Source: Neospora caninum Liverpool (taxonomy: Eukaryota; Apicomplexa; Conoidasida; Eucoccidiorida; Sarcocystidae). From it: 64,000 bases of DNA. Where the stretch lies: assembly GCF_000208865.1 (NCBI RefSeq), contig NC_018395.1, forward strand, positions 6,496,839 to 6,560,838, given 5' to 3'. The position numbers were made by a program, and so were the translations under genes. Position 1 is the stretch's first letter; every line of letters begins with the position of its first letter. Of the stretch, positions 1 through 10,672 are shown in pieces. The notes under the pieces were generated by a model. That model saw only the letters and a list, made by a program, of their open reading frames with translations. It had not been told where the DNA came from and searched no databases.

Positions 1-326
1 GTCGGCTTGGTGGAATGGAGGAGGCAACGATTCCCAGAAGAAACGAATGTGAAAAAAACGCAGTCGGAATGCTGACTACACCTCTTCTGGCAGGTGTCGG
101 CGTCGCTCACATTGCTGAACTCAGCCAGGGCGAATCCAACGTACTCTTTGCCTGCTTCAAGGCAACCAGAGCTGGTCGCCTCCGTCTCGGCGAAAGAGTG
201 CAAGTTGACCAGCTGACTTCGCAACCCTGCGTACTGCCCTGCCTCAGCAACATCCTGCAGCAACACCGCTGCAGCAACGACGGGGAGTGCGATTCTCCGG
301 CTCAGTACAGTCTTCAGCGCTTCCAT
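1..326 (-). CDS. PAN/Apple-domain secretory protein, N-terminal part (cut by the window edge)
   Basis: The minus strand is open without a stop from an ATG at 326-324 to base 1, giving 108 residues plus a partial codon. Residues 1-30 look like a signal peptide: basic residues at 5-11, then a hydrophobic run at 12-23 and small residues near 27-30. Residues 55-101 carry cysteines at 55, 79, 83, 89 and 101, with the CQKRC and C-x5-C spacing of PAN/Apple modules. In coccidia such modules occur in microneme adhesins that bind carbohydrate or protein ligands, so a micronemal or other secretory role is an inference. The -3 base of the start is A and the context is favourable. The rest of the gene lies to the left of the window, so the number of PAN modules and any membrane anchor are unknown. 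Confidence 0.72.
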   Translation of the reverse strand, partial: MEALKTVLSRRIALPVVAAAVLLQDVAEAGQYAGLRSQLVNLHSFAETEATSSGCLEAGKEYVGFALAEFSNVSDADTCQKRCSQHSDCVFFTFVSSGNRCLLHSTKP

Positions 327-2008
327 GGTGCTTTTCCAATGCAGGGAACAGCGACCTATCAAAAGCTCCAAAATTTATAGTTTGTCTGGCAAGGACGTCA
401 AGCAGCAGCTTCTAACAAGCTGGGGGGAGGGGACGGAATGAGTTCGGTCGTAACCAAATTGGTAACGCCCGTGGTGGGGAGTGAGAAAAATGAAGTAAAC
501 AAAAGAAGTGAAACTTACCACCCACATGCTTTCTGTTGTTGCTGCAGTGCTGCCACCTCGTCCGACAGAGGGAGTCGGTTGGTACGGCCTGCGCTAATGA
601 AATCGATGCCGCGGCTTCCGCTAGCCGTAGCCGTCCGGGGTCAACCCGCCGGTGTGTACCGCTACTGCTCCATTGCGGCAGATCGTGTTGACAAGTTGGA
701 AGTTTGACGAAACATATTTCGGACTACAACTCGTATTTTTGCACTGAGGCTGGATGGACAAGAGGCGTGGCCTGGTGACACTGACTTGGTTCAACAAATC
801 GCGCCGTAGCAAACATTCGCCTTGATATCGATTGTTACCAGAAAACTAGCTGGTAAGAGCAAACGCAAAAAGTAGAAGAGGACAGCAGCTCAGTACCGCC
901 CATGCAGGGCCATCTACGGCGGCACCTGCTCGATGCCTCACACTCCAAAGCCTCTGTTGCTTAATAAGAGTCACTAGACAGATGCGACCCGACGACGCAC
1001 ATGGCACTCTGAGCCTCACAACTTGCAAAAAGCCCCTTGTAGAGAATACTATCAACAGACAGTTTAGGACCACGGTTACGAGACATACTCCACAACGCCT
1101 GCTGCACACTCGTGGTAGGCGTGGTAGTTGACTAGGGGCCACTTTCCGGGTAACTGAAGACTGCACACGGAAAAGTATGAGATTGACCCTCGATCATGAA
1201 CCCTTCGCATATGCTTCAGGCCGGTACTGCAGCATGCGTCACTGTTGCAGCGTCCGGAGGAAAACGTTTCTCGCTCGTGAGTGAACGTTGTGAACCGGAC
1301 CGTACCTGCTGAACTACTCACGCTGCACGTTTTCCTGCTGTGTTTCCGGGATGTTTAGGGTCCACGAAGGGGCCCAGCGAGACAAACGGCTTTTCAGCTG
1401 CGCTCTTTGAACAGCAAAAGGAACGACTGACGGCCCAGAGTGAAAACCGGAAAATACCTCGAACCAAGTTCCGCTTCAAGAGTCAGAACTGAAAAGCATA
1501 GAAGGAATACAGCTCTCAGCTGCTAATCCCCAACAAAAAGGTGCCTGAAAAAATCAATGTCATTGCTTTTCTGTCCGCATACGCGAATGCCTTGATGTGG
1601 CAAAGGAGGTTGGGGAGTTGTGCGTAGTCTAACGATTCCGACATGCCCCTATGCGGCTGTTACCTCCTGCCTTACCAGAAAATGGTCCGGAGGAAGTCAG
1701 CCGCACTCCCCCAGGTTTCCTGCGTGGAGAGCAGAGTGTCACGATTCTGACGAAGCTTCAGGAACAGCAGACAGATGTTTTTCATGGCACGAGACTCCGT
1801 TTGTCCATTACGAAGCCTGTCGGAAGGTGAAGGAACCCAGACCAGGCATAGCGTCGCATTCTCGGACTAGTCACTAACATACGGGACAAGTCGGCGCCTG
1901 CTGACTTACAAAAAACGAATCAAAGATAATACATGATACTTATTCTCTTTTAGCACACGCTGTTCATCACACTCATCCCAGCCGTAAAGAGTACCGCCTC
2001 AGTCTCAC
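327..2008. other. Intergenic region, no gene recognised
   Basis: This stretch separates two minus-strand genes and should hold the promoter of the PAN-domain gene (upstream of base 326) and the 3' UTR of the ATG16 gene. Short open frames occur on both strands, but none shows a family motif, compositional bias or plausible splice partners. Confidence 0.5.
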
Positions 2009-4831
2009 CTACTCGTGCTCCCACAGCATGACAGAACCGTCCTTTCCCCCCGTGACCAAGCCTCTATGGAGCTGCCAATTAAGGCACGTTACATCCGTCA
2101 TTTGAGAACGCAAGACAACATCAGGCTGCGTATCGGTCATCCTGTCTCTGCGCACGTCCCGTAGATGGCTCGGCCGCATACCACTCTCCCGTTCGCACCC
2201 CCGCGAAGCCCTTTCTGAAGCTTCGAGCTCTTCCCAATAAGGCCCTCCCCCGTAGCATCGGCCGCTCGCGTCCACCTTCTCCCTGTCCAGCCTGCCGCTC
2301 TTCAAGGTCCAGCAGCAGACATGTGGACCAGCGGCGGCGGCTACGAAGGCGCTATCGCCACTTGAAAAAACAGGAGAGGCCTGAGGGATGTTATATCGCA
2401 TTTCTATATGTAGAAGGGTCATCAGTTCCTTCCACATTCGAACATCTACAATCTTTAATTGCTTGTCCTTCCCTTGTGTCGCCACAAGACGCCCGCTGGG
2501 GTCGAACGCGACTCCCGTTGCCGCCTCTTCATGCAGCTGAAGCGAAGCAACTCTCTCACACTTCTCCGCCCGGACGTTCACCAGAGACACGCTGCCATTC
2601 TGGTGACTGGTCGCTAGCCACTCGCCATCAGATGAAGCGGCGCCCATGGTTATGGCACTATGCAAACTCGTCGTCTTCACGCATGCACTCCGGCGGGCAT
2701 CCCACAGACGTACTGTCCTATCGAGACTGCAGCTCCACACGGACGCGGAGTTCGCGCCCCCCGCGCCTGTCATGAGGGCGTCGATGTCTCCGATGCCTCC
2801 CCCTGAGCCAGCAGTATGAGACTGGCAAAAGCTGGCGGCAGAGCGTAGGAAACCACACGCTGTTATGCGGCCACTGTGGCCTTTAAGAGTCGACGTGACC
2901 CGCTGACTACAGGCGTCTACCGTGTACAGTGTCACGTCGCCTGCGGCGACAACAGCGACGCGCTGGTCGTTCGACGCGTCAACGCAGAGAAGTGGAGCCT
3001 TCGCCGGAGAGACAAGGAATGAGTAGAGTAATGCAGGACTTGTGGCGTCTACGAGAGCGAGAAAACCATCTTGGCCACATGTAAGCAGCAGCTCGTGATG
3101 CGCGTAGCCACTCTCTTCGTCTGCAAGAGGATTCCGCGGGTGAGTCCAAATATCTGCCCCCCACATTCGTGGCACTGCACAGCACGCATGCACACTCCCG
3201 CGATGCGCCAGAAGACACTTCTGCACACGAGTAGGAGGGCGACACAAATCCAAACCTCGCCGCCGATCCTCGATCATCCCGTTTTCGAAAGTCGTTGGCG
3301 TCCGTGACGACTGCGACTCAGACTTCGCTGATACGTCTCCTCTCGCCGTACTGTGCTCTAGGCCTCTGAACTGTTTCTCGAGACCTGCAGTACCCACAGC
3401 CGCGGCGGAGGGTGAGGAAACATCTCCCGCGGTCGGCTGCGAGCGATCCGACACCACTCGAGATGACGCCGCGGAGAACTGGGGAGGGTACACAGACATT
3501 CTTTCACCCGATGCACTTCGCTGAGCAGCCGACGGGGCTTTTGCACGCCTCCACCCAGACAAGGAAAGAAGGTGCACAAGAGGATTAATCCCGGCACCTC
3601 CTCGCTCTCGACTTCCTCTTCCACAGTGGTTCGCTCCGTCTTGGCCAGACAAGCCGCTCACCACTATCTCCGCCCCCTCACCCACCCCGCATGCTGAGAG
3701 CTCCTCTGTACAGACTTGTAGAAAAAGAGAGCCTGCGCCGTGACGATCTTTTGACGGGACCGTTTGGTCCTGTTGGCCAGGGATCTCGGGCATGTCGAGT
3801 CCCGTGAGGACAGCTCCATGTGCGCCCTCTCCCTCACCCCCGCCTGCCCCTGTTGTGTCTGGTTGATGTGTCTTGTGCTGTTTCTCCATGATCGAGACAT
3901 ATAGCTGCTGCATCTCATTCAAACGTGTTGCCTCTGCCTCTTTATATTTCAGAAGCTCACGGAGATAGCGCTCATTCTCGAGCGCTTTCTCCATCACTTC
4001 TTGCTGCGCCACCTGCAGGGTCTGTTGAAGCTGCCTTCTCTCATTCTGGAGAAATGCGCAGGCCTTCTTCGCCTCAGCGAGTTCCGTTTCACGGTCTACC
4101 AATTCTTCCTCTCTCTCCCCCACCAGGCGCCTGAAAACGTCGCTCTCGACGGTCTTCTCATCCAACAGTTTCGTAGCCCGCTCGAGCTTCTCATTCAACG
4201 CGATAACGCTTTCTTCTGCGGCAACCATTCGCCTGGAAGTCTCGCCTAACTGGGCTTCAAGCGCGCCGATCAGCAAACGGGCCGAGTCGACCTCTCCACT
4301 TTTTGTCTCCTCGTGGGCTGCGACGCCCTTCACCGCGGTCGCATGTGCGCCAGGCTCGCGTATCCCTGGTTTGTGGGCTTCTCCCGGACCCGGTGGTCCC
4401 AAAGAAGACATATCACCGGAGGCATTGCGAGACGAGCCACTGAATCCCGAGTCGGCTCCCTCGTGGCGAGGAGACAAAGACCCACGCCCTGCTTTGTCCC
4501 CAGACACGAGGAAAGTCGAAGCAAAATTCGTCAACGCCGTCGCATTTTCCGCCAGAAGATGTACATTCTCCTCGACAACGAGGTTGTACGAGGAGAGGAG
4601 ATCTTGGAACCACCTGGACTGAATCCGGTCTCGGACGACCGAGCGCCGAAGAAAGACATATTCCCACACAGGAACATCGACAGTGGAGTCTCCAGAATAA
4701 GCTCGCAAGCCTCGAAAGGCACGAGAAACGGAAGAAACGCGGTCGCCGAGGCGACGAGTGAGGCGACGAACAGAGGCCACGCGCACACGCGAGGGCCCGG
4801 AAGCAAGGGAGGCAGGTTGCATCAGGCGCAC
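2009..4831 (-). CDS. ATG16: Autophagy protein 16 homologue (ATG16-like, coiled coil plus WD40)
   Basis: A single uninterrupted 940-residue frame. Residues about 54-90 match the ATG5-binding helix of ATG16 proteins (WEYVFLRRSVVRDR followed by FQDLLSSYN). Residues about 185-320 form a long charged coiled coil, the dimerisation segment. Residues from about 555 to the end hold WD40 repeats with recognisable HxxxV, VxLWD and GKDGSVMLW elements, separated by long low-complexity insertions. In yeast and animals ATG16 scaffolds ATG5-ATG12 for lipidation of ATG8; in apicomplexans ATG8 lipidation serves the apicoplast, so that is the expected role here. The protein is longer than animal ATG16L1 because of a poorly conserved Ser/Gly-rich linker (about 330-540). 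The first 50 residues are Arg/Ser-rich and may be unstructured. The start is the first Met of the frame; a second in-frame Met is at residue 4. Confidence 0.82.
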   Translation of the reverse strand: MRLMQPASLASGPSRVRVASVRRLTRRLGDRVSSVSRAFRGLRAYSGDSTVDVPVWEYVFLRRSVVRDRIQSRWFQDLLSSYNLVVEENVHLLAENATALTNFASTFLVSGDKAGRGSLSPRHEGADSGFSGSSRNASGDMSSLGPPGPGEAHKPGIREPGAHATAVKGVAAHEETKSGEVDSARLLIGALEAQLGETSRRMVAAEESVIALNEKLERATKLLDEKTVESDVFRRLVGEREEELVDRETELAEAKKACAFLQNERRQLQQTLQVAQQEVMEKALENERYLRELLKYKEAEATRLNEMQQLYVSIMEKQHKTHQPDTTGAGGGEGEGAHGAVLTGLDMPEIPGQQDQTVPSKDRHGAGSLFLQVCTEELSACGVGEGAEIVVSGLSGQDGANHCGRGSRERGGAGINPLVHLLSLSGWRRAKAPSAAQRSASGERMSVYPPQFSAASSRVVSDRSQPTAGDVSSPSAAAVGTAGLEKQFRGLEHSTARGDVSAKSESQSSRTPTTFENGMIEDRRRGLDLCRPPTRVQKCLLAHRGSVHACCAVPRMWGADIWTHPRNPLADEESGYAHHELLLTCGQDGFLALVDATSPALLYSFLVSPAKAPLLCVDASNDQRVAVVAAGDVTLYTVDACSQRVTSTLKGHSGRITACGFLRSAASFCQSHTAGSGGGIGDIDALMTGAGGANSASVWSCSLDRTVRLWDARRSACVKTTSLHSAITMGAASSDGEWLATSHQNGSVSLVNVRAEKCERVASLQLHEEAATGVAFDPSGRLVATQGKDKQLKIVDVRMWKELMTLLHIEMRYNIPQASPVFSSGDSAFVAAAAGPHVCCWTLKSGRLDREKVDASGRCYGGGPYWEELEASERASRGCERESGMRPSHLRDVRRDRMTDTQPDVVLRSQMTDVTCLNWQLHRGLVTGGKDGSVMLWEHE

Positions 4832-7695
4832 AGACTTCGAGATGCACGCTGGGCCAACTTCCTCCGTTTTCTTAGGTGGGTTCGAAAAGCGAAACCGGGG
4901 CGCAAAAGAGGAAAAACACCGTCAGAAAAGACGAACCGTAGAGGTCCCTAGGACACACGGGGTGACACGCAGAGGGAGAGGGGACATCTCTCGCACGACA
5001 GAGAAACAGTGCTCGCGAGACAGGAAGAAAAGAGTTGATTCTGTAAACCTGGCACGTCGAGGGCAGACCAGGGAACCGGCGCGAAGCAAATCAGGACGCG
5101 CGTCGTCGTCGGCACGAAAAAGGTTCGAGGAACAGTAGAGGAAGACAGGCTTGGGGTTTGTGCTCTAGAATGGGCAACTGCGTCTGCTAGGCGTGGGTGC
5201 TGCCTCCAGAGAAGCAAAAAACACAGCACCCCCCTCTTCCAGAAACAGGCGAAACAAGAAAAAGACGCGTTACAAGGGCGGCTATGCACTACGCTCAGAC
5301 ACGGATGAAACGTACGAATGTGAGAGAGCATGTGCCGCAGCTGGAAACTATCACACGTCTGCTGGAAGATACCACGGCGACAGGCGCTAATCGGCGCAGC
5401 TGTAAAAAGTACAGATGCAGATGTCTAGGGGTGTAGCCATTCACATGCACGCGTGGACTACATAGGTGTATATGTGCAGCTGGGTTGTAATAGGATAGGG
5501 GCACCCGTAGCAGAGAGGCGGAAGGAAAAAGAGGGTCGCTGCCGCTAGACGAGACACAGGGCGAGCCCCCGGCTTGTTACCGGAGACGGAACCGCCCGGT
5601 GCCCGGTAAAAAATACACAGTCGTGATTTGTTTCACCGCAGGGTTAATTGGGATGGTAAAATCCGCCCGGTTCTGAGTTTGACAGTCCCTGGACCGAAAA
5701 CCATTTTCCCACGGAGAAGTAGGTAAATCAATCAAAATCTGCAGGAAACACGAGAAGCCGGCGCATTTGTCCCTGGGTATGGCCTGCCTATTTAGCTCTA
5801 TGTATACATGCATGTAGATATATGCTGTATATGAGGTAATAATCTGTGTCGATGTACAGATACAAGTAGATTCAGTCCACAAAAGAAGAGAGAACCACAG
5901 GTGCTTTATCAGCGTGTATGTTCACATAAAGTTACATGCAGAGGAAGAGCAATCCCTTCGGAGTGTCACTGAGAATGAGCGGGAAAAAAAAGCGTGACCT
6001 CTACGCGAAGAGTAGGAATGAGGAGTCTACACGCGGGAGCCGATTACACTGCATCGAAGGCTCAGGCTGCGGAACCGCAAAGCGGGGGATGGTTCAGCCT
6101 CTGCTTCCCCCATGCGCGACAAAAAAGGATTTGTTCGTTAACGAAGAACTGTCCCAGTTTTTGACGATGCAGCAGAAAGCTCCACACGAAAAGGGGGATC
6201 TGTGGCAGTACTGAGTTACAAGGGATCAGTAACACAAAGGGAACTCATTGTCTCCTCAGATAGGTGAAACCTGCAGCGAGGTTTACAGGCGGCAGCGACG
6301 GAGACGGGGAAAAAAAGCAGAGACACCAGTGCGGAGTTGAAGACGTTGGTATCTATCTGTGGCTTGCGGAGACGACAGTACGAACACTTTCTCCCCTCCT
6401 TCCGTATTTCCTCTTCAAAAGTCCCGCGTTTCGAACCGCGCGCGCTTGATTAGGGGCGGGCGCTTGATTGGGGAAGGGCATGCACGGAAGTTTCTCGTGG
6501 AAAAGGAAAGCAAACTACTTTGGGATACCTCACGCTGTGCTCGTCCCCGGCACGTTTCCCCCGGGACCCTTCCCCCCCCCACGCTTCGACCTCGTTCGCA
6601 CCTCATCGAGAGGGGTTGCATAAATACGTTTGAAAAGTCGAGAGACAGAAGCCCCACGGCAAGACGGCCGAGGCAATAACCGAGCACATGCAAGTGAAAT
6701 GCAAGGAAGTAAACGGGAAGGCGAGGTCCTCGATCGTTCTCAGGCTCTGCGTATGCCACTGGTGTGAGAACTGAAAGCACACGTGGATGTCTCTGCCGCC
6801 AGCCAGCCGCAACGCTTGCTTAAGGAAACGTCCCAACAACACAATCTACAGGCATGCGTAAGATTTTCTGTATGCATGTGTTCAGGTGTACCCTTTTGTG
6901 TGCAAGTAGAGTTTAATGTTTGCATGTATGGCAGACATACAAGAAGTGGAGTACCCGAACATTTGGCGGGCCAGCTAGCCGACAGAGGCTCACACGCCGA
7001 TCGAACTCAGCAGTACGTCCAGCACGAGGAGGCCTCTAAACGTGCACGAGTGTAGCTGTTGGTTCTTCACTTTGGACAGTCAAATTTCCCCCTTTTTGCC
7101 AGCATTTTTCGAGGGTGCCCTGACAACCTGGTGAGATTCTCTGATTTTCTGTTTCCCAAGCCGCGACGAAGTCGGCACACAGCTCCGGAAAGGCTCGGCC
7201 TCTCCATATTTCTCTCGGGTTCTTGGCGGGCTGGGAAGCCGGCACGACTCTTCGCTGTAGGGGGCTATCCGTGTCGACGCATTCGACGAAGAAGTGCGCC
7301 AGTTGGCGAAGTTTAATCTCTGATTTGGTGCGCTTTTTATCTGTCTGCTTCCCGTCGATGCTTCACGTGCGGTTTTGCGTGGCGTCTCTGGAATGAACAG
7401 AGCCAGATGAACAGAGCTGCTGGTGGACGAGAGGGCGGTCGTGGCGCACAGGGAAATACCGCACGAGGAGAGGCAAGGATTTTCTTGCCGAAAAAGTGCA
7501 GCACAGAAAATCAGTGCCCGGCGTTTTCAGGGTTTTACTTGCGTCATTGTTTCCGTCAGAGATTCTCGGGCAAACAAGAGCAGTGGCCGCTGCCACCCGG
7601 GAAGTAAACACATCCACAAACGTAGTAGCCGTTGAGTCTTTGCTTCTCTTCGACCTCAGTTTCAACCGTCGCCGTCACTTTTTTTTTCGGGAACA
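4832..7695. other. Divergent intergenic region between ATG16 (-) and ROM1 (+)
   Basis: The two flanking genes diverge, so this 2.9 kb should contain both promoters and 5' UTRs. Open frames here are short, overlap one another on opposite strands and have no recognisable domain. No clear regulatory motif could be assigned by eye. Confidence 0.45.
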
Positions 7696-10672
7696 ATGGC
7701 TCGGGTCCGAACGCTAGCAGACCTCCGCACAGAGGAGGAGGCCGACGAGAACACGCCCCTCTACAACGGTACAGATGCTTTCGCCACAGGGGGAGGACTT
7801 CAGAGGGTTGGACACAGCGGCCGATTTCAGGCCAGTTTCATGTGCTATTATCCTAGCAGACACTTATGGCATTCGTGTTCTTGCCTGAAGTGTCTGTCAT
7901 GCACACACGCTCCAGGTGCCTCACGCTGACTGTGCATGTAACGTATCCGTATGCAATTCTATGAAAATCTCTCTCTTTCTGGACATCTCAATGAATATTC
8001 AGTGCCACATACTGCCTATCTGTTCCTGGCAATCTAAGCACACGTTCCAGTGCGGCGTGTCTACATATAGCTGCCGTTTTTGTACGATATATATACGCTT
8101 AAAGCCGGCATGTGGATGACCCTGTTTATACTAAGTGTGAGCAACACAATTCCAGCGGTAATATGAATACAAACCTATATTGGTGTGGATGCATGCATCC
8201 AGTTATGTCTCCGTCTAGAATCGTTGGCGCGCCGTTTCTTTGTGTGTACATGCGTCGTGTCCTTTGATGAAGAGGTATGCCCGCGTTTCTCTCGGTAGAC
8301 GATTCCCCCGTTTGATTCCGACGATTTTCTGTACGGCCCTTGCGTGTAAAGGATCTCTTCCACATTCTTGAGTAGTTTGCATGTGCGGTTCTCTGTGTAC
8401 TTGCCCTGAGGCTTGTGGAACTCTTAGTAGCGTAATAGTGTACACACACTCATATGTAGAGGATAGGCTCGGGTTAATTTCCGCGGCTGAGAGTACCTTT
8501 CAGTACACGCATAGGTGTGCGTCTTTTTTGTTAGGTTTTTCCCCTTTCTAGAATCGTGCGCAACACAAGAAAGAACTGTTTTTCCTGTGACTTCTTTTTT
8601 TGCTGTGATTTTACCTTCTCTTTCGCGCAGCGGAGACAGGGAGTCGGGACTCTGATTCTACGAGCAGCGGGGGAACGGCGCCACGGTCCATGCCTATTCG
8701 TTTCCTGGAACTCCTCTTCCCTCACTTCTCCCTGAGAAGCGTCGTTCTTCCAATCAGCCTTGTCGACTGGATTCTCTACATCGTCACTGTTTGCTTAGAC
8801 ACGGAGCTGCCTCTTATTCCAGCATGTAAGATGCAGCTTCTTTCGCAGTCAGTCTCTCTATATATACAAGGGGACCAGTCCAGTATCGTCCTTCTTGCAA
8901 GTGTTGACTGGATTCTATACTTCATAGTTAGCTGTCGTATACCGAGCAACCGGTTACTCTCGAACGGGAATCGTTCTGCAGGCGCGTGTATGTATTTCAT
9001 ATGCATGAAAAATTGTATGTAGTAGATGCACATGATTATTCGCAGGTTGCTTCATTCGTGCGTTTTATTTTGTTTCTTGCGGGCCTCTGTGGCGTTGTGG
9101 TTGCAGCGAACATTTTGGTGCATTTTGGGGCGAATTATCCGCCTCTGATAAAGCAGGGTCAGGTGTGGCGCCTGCTTCTTCCCGTTTTTCTGCACGCGAA
9201 CTTTTTCCATGTTTTCTTCAATGTCTTCTTTCAACTCCGCATGGGGTTCACCATCGAGCGGCGCTACGGTCTGCTCAAGTTTGCCATTCTCTACTTCGCG
9301 TCCGCAATTTACGGGAACCTTCTCTCGGCCACTGCCTTCTTCTGTAACACTCTCAAAGTCGGAGCCAGCACGGCAGGTCAGTCTCTGTCGTCTCCACCGA
9401 CTTCCGATTCTCTTTTCTGATGACCTACTTTTCCTGTACTTTCTATAGAAAAAAGAAGCCAACCACGGTGGGAACGAACACTTCGCGCAGATCCAAATCT
9501 GCGGCGAAAACGAGGACGGTTCGAGAGAAAGCACACGCAGTTGGAAGCGTGTTTTGCTCGGAGTCTCCGCAGACATAGTTCCGTAGATGCAGAGCGCAAA
9601 TTTGATAGGAAAGTTCGCCCTTCATACTCCGCCAGTACCACGGACATCGCGTTAAGATCCGTAACGTGCACACGTGTATTCATGTACTAGATATCTTATG
9701 ACGAGTGCATCTTGGAGCTCTTGCGGACTCAGATTTGCGATGGTTTTGTGTATTCCGCGAGTCTACACGCACTCCTGGTTCATTTGTAGATTCATAGATG
9801 TACATGTGCACCGATGTCTGTAAAATATACAGCCTCATATATATATATATATTGCATCTCGCATACATGCACTAGGCGAATTAGTTAAAGATTGTTTTTG
9901 TTCAGGCTTCGGTTTGATCGGGATCCAAATTTGCGAGATGGCGCTGACGTGGCATCGCATGCGACATCGCGACCGCATGCTGATGAACATGGTGTCCTTT
10001 GTACTCTTGATGATTCTCCTCATGTTCACTCTCAATGGAGGGAGCATCGACCAGATGGGCCACCTTGGAGGCCTTCTCTGCGGTACGTTTTAGGCACTTT
10101 CGCTCACGCGTGGGTGACTCACCTTAGCCCGAGCCTTAGCGTGTCTTTCGAAATTCTATCTACGCGTGCGTCTGTGTATATATATGGACAGACAAATGTA
10201 TACATATGTAGGCCGAGATAGCAAAGGGCGGCTTGGTCCCGATGATAAGCGTAGAGGTGTACAATAATGAATGCTTCGAATAAAAGGCAGTTTGTGGGAC
10301 TCGCACGACGGTGCCTTGTCACCGCATGGACGTAGTATATAGGTAGGGAAATTATGGCCGTAAGTACATGTGTAGGGACACGTGAATCGTGAGATAGGGC
10401 GTGCAGATATATAAACAGGTACTGATATTTACACATATGAGCGCCGCTGAGGCACCCGGATCTCTTCACGACTGTGTGTGTGTGTGTGTGTGTGGTTCTT
10501 GCAGGGTTTCTCTATCGGCATCTTGTACAACAAGGGCTTGAACGATAAACCTGTGTGGTACTCTTGGGCGAGCGCAATCGCGATCGGCATTTTGATTGCC
10601 TTGCCGGCTTCATGCTTCCCGGTTTTGTATGCTGTGGACCGCCATTGCCATAGAGATATTCCGTCGTTTTAG
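7696..10672 (+). CDS. ROM1: Rhomboid intramembrane serine protease, ROM1 type
   Basis: Five exons are modelled: 7696-7834, 8631-8825, 9107-9376, 9906-10082 and 10505-10672. The product is a small secretory-pathway rhomboid with a short acidic N-terminal tail (MARVRTLADLRTEEE) and about seven hydrophobic segments. Catalytic features are visible: the HANFFHVFFN element in TM2, the nucleophile Ser in GASTAG at the exon 3/4 junction, and the partner His in GHLGGLLCG at the end of exon 4. Apicomplexan ROM1 sits in micronemes and Golgi and cleaves TM segments of adhesins. Junctions 1/2, 2/3 and 3/4 are phase 1 and canonical. Exon 3 could alternatively start at 9046, but then no phase-matching donor exists. 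The exon 4/5 junction does not join in frame with canonical sites: donor 10083 leaves one base and acceptor 10504 needs none, so one base near the GGG at 10504-10506 is in excess. Confidence 0.88.
8738..8793 (+). repeat. Parent segment of a partial exon duplication in ROM1 (exon 2)
   Basis: This part of exon 2 encodes the first transmembrane segment (SVVLPISLVDWILYIVTVC). A second, diverged version lies about 145 bases downstream inside intron 2. Confidence 0.6.
8882..8936 (+). repeat. Diverged intronic copy of the ROM1 transmembrane exon
   Basis: The intron 2 sequence reads SIVLLASVDWILYFIVSC in the same frame as exon 2, matching the exon's SVVLPISLVDWILYIVTVC with the core VDWILY unchanged. 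The underlying bases around 8904-8920 match those at 8763-8779 almost exactly. The frame stays open from exon 2 through the copy to a stop at 9020-9022. No good splice pair around the copy fits the phases of exons 2 and 3, so it is read as a relic exon rather than a used alternative exon. Confidence 0.6.
10473..10494. repeat. (TG)n microsatellite in ROM1 intron 4
   Basis: About eleven TG units lie immediately upstream of the intron 4 acceptor, where a pyrimidine tract would normally be. Confidence 0.9.

Noticed and set aside
4313..4951. 212-codon plus-strand open frame
   Set aside because: It lies antisense to the ATG16 N-terminus and coiled coil, is Arg-rich without domains, and reflects the codon bias of the real gene on the other strand.
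9046..9106. Alternative ROM1 exon 3 beginning at 9046 (VASFVRFILFLAG)
   Set aside because: It gives a hydrophobic extension in frame, but it is phase 0 and exon 2 has no phase-0 donor. The start at 9107 matches the phase and the family's spacing.
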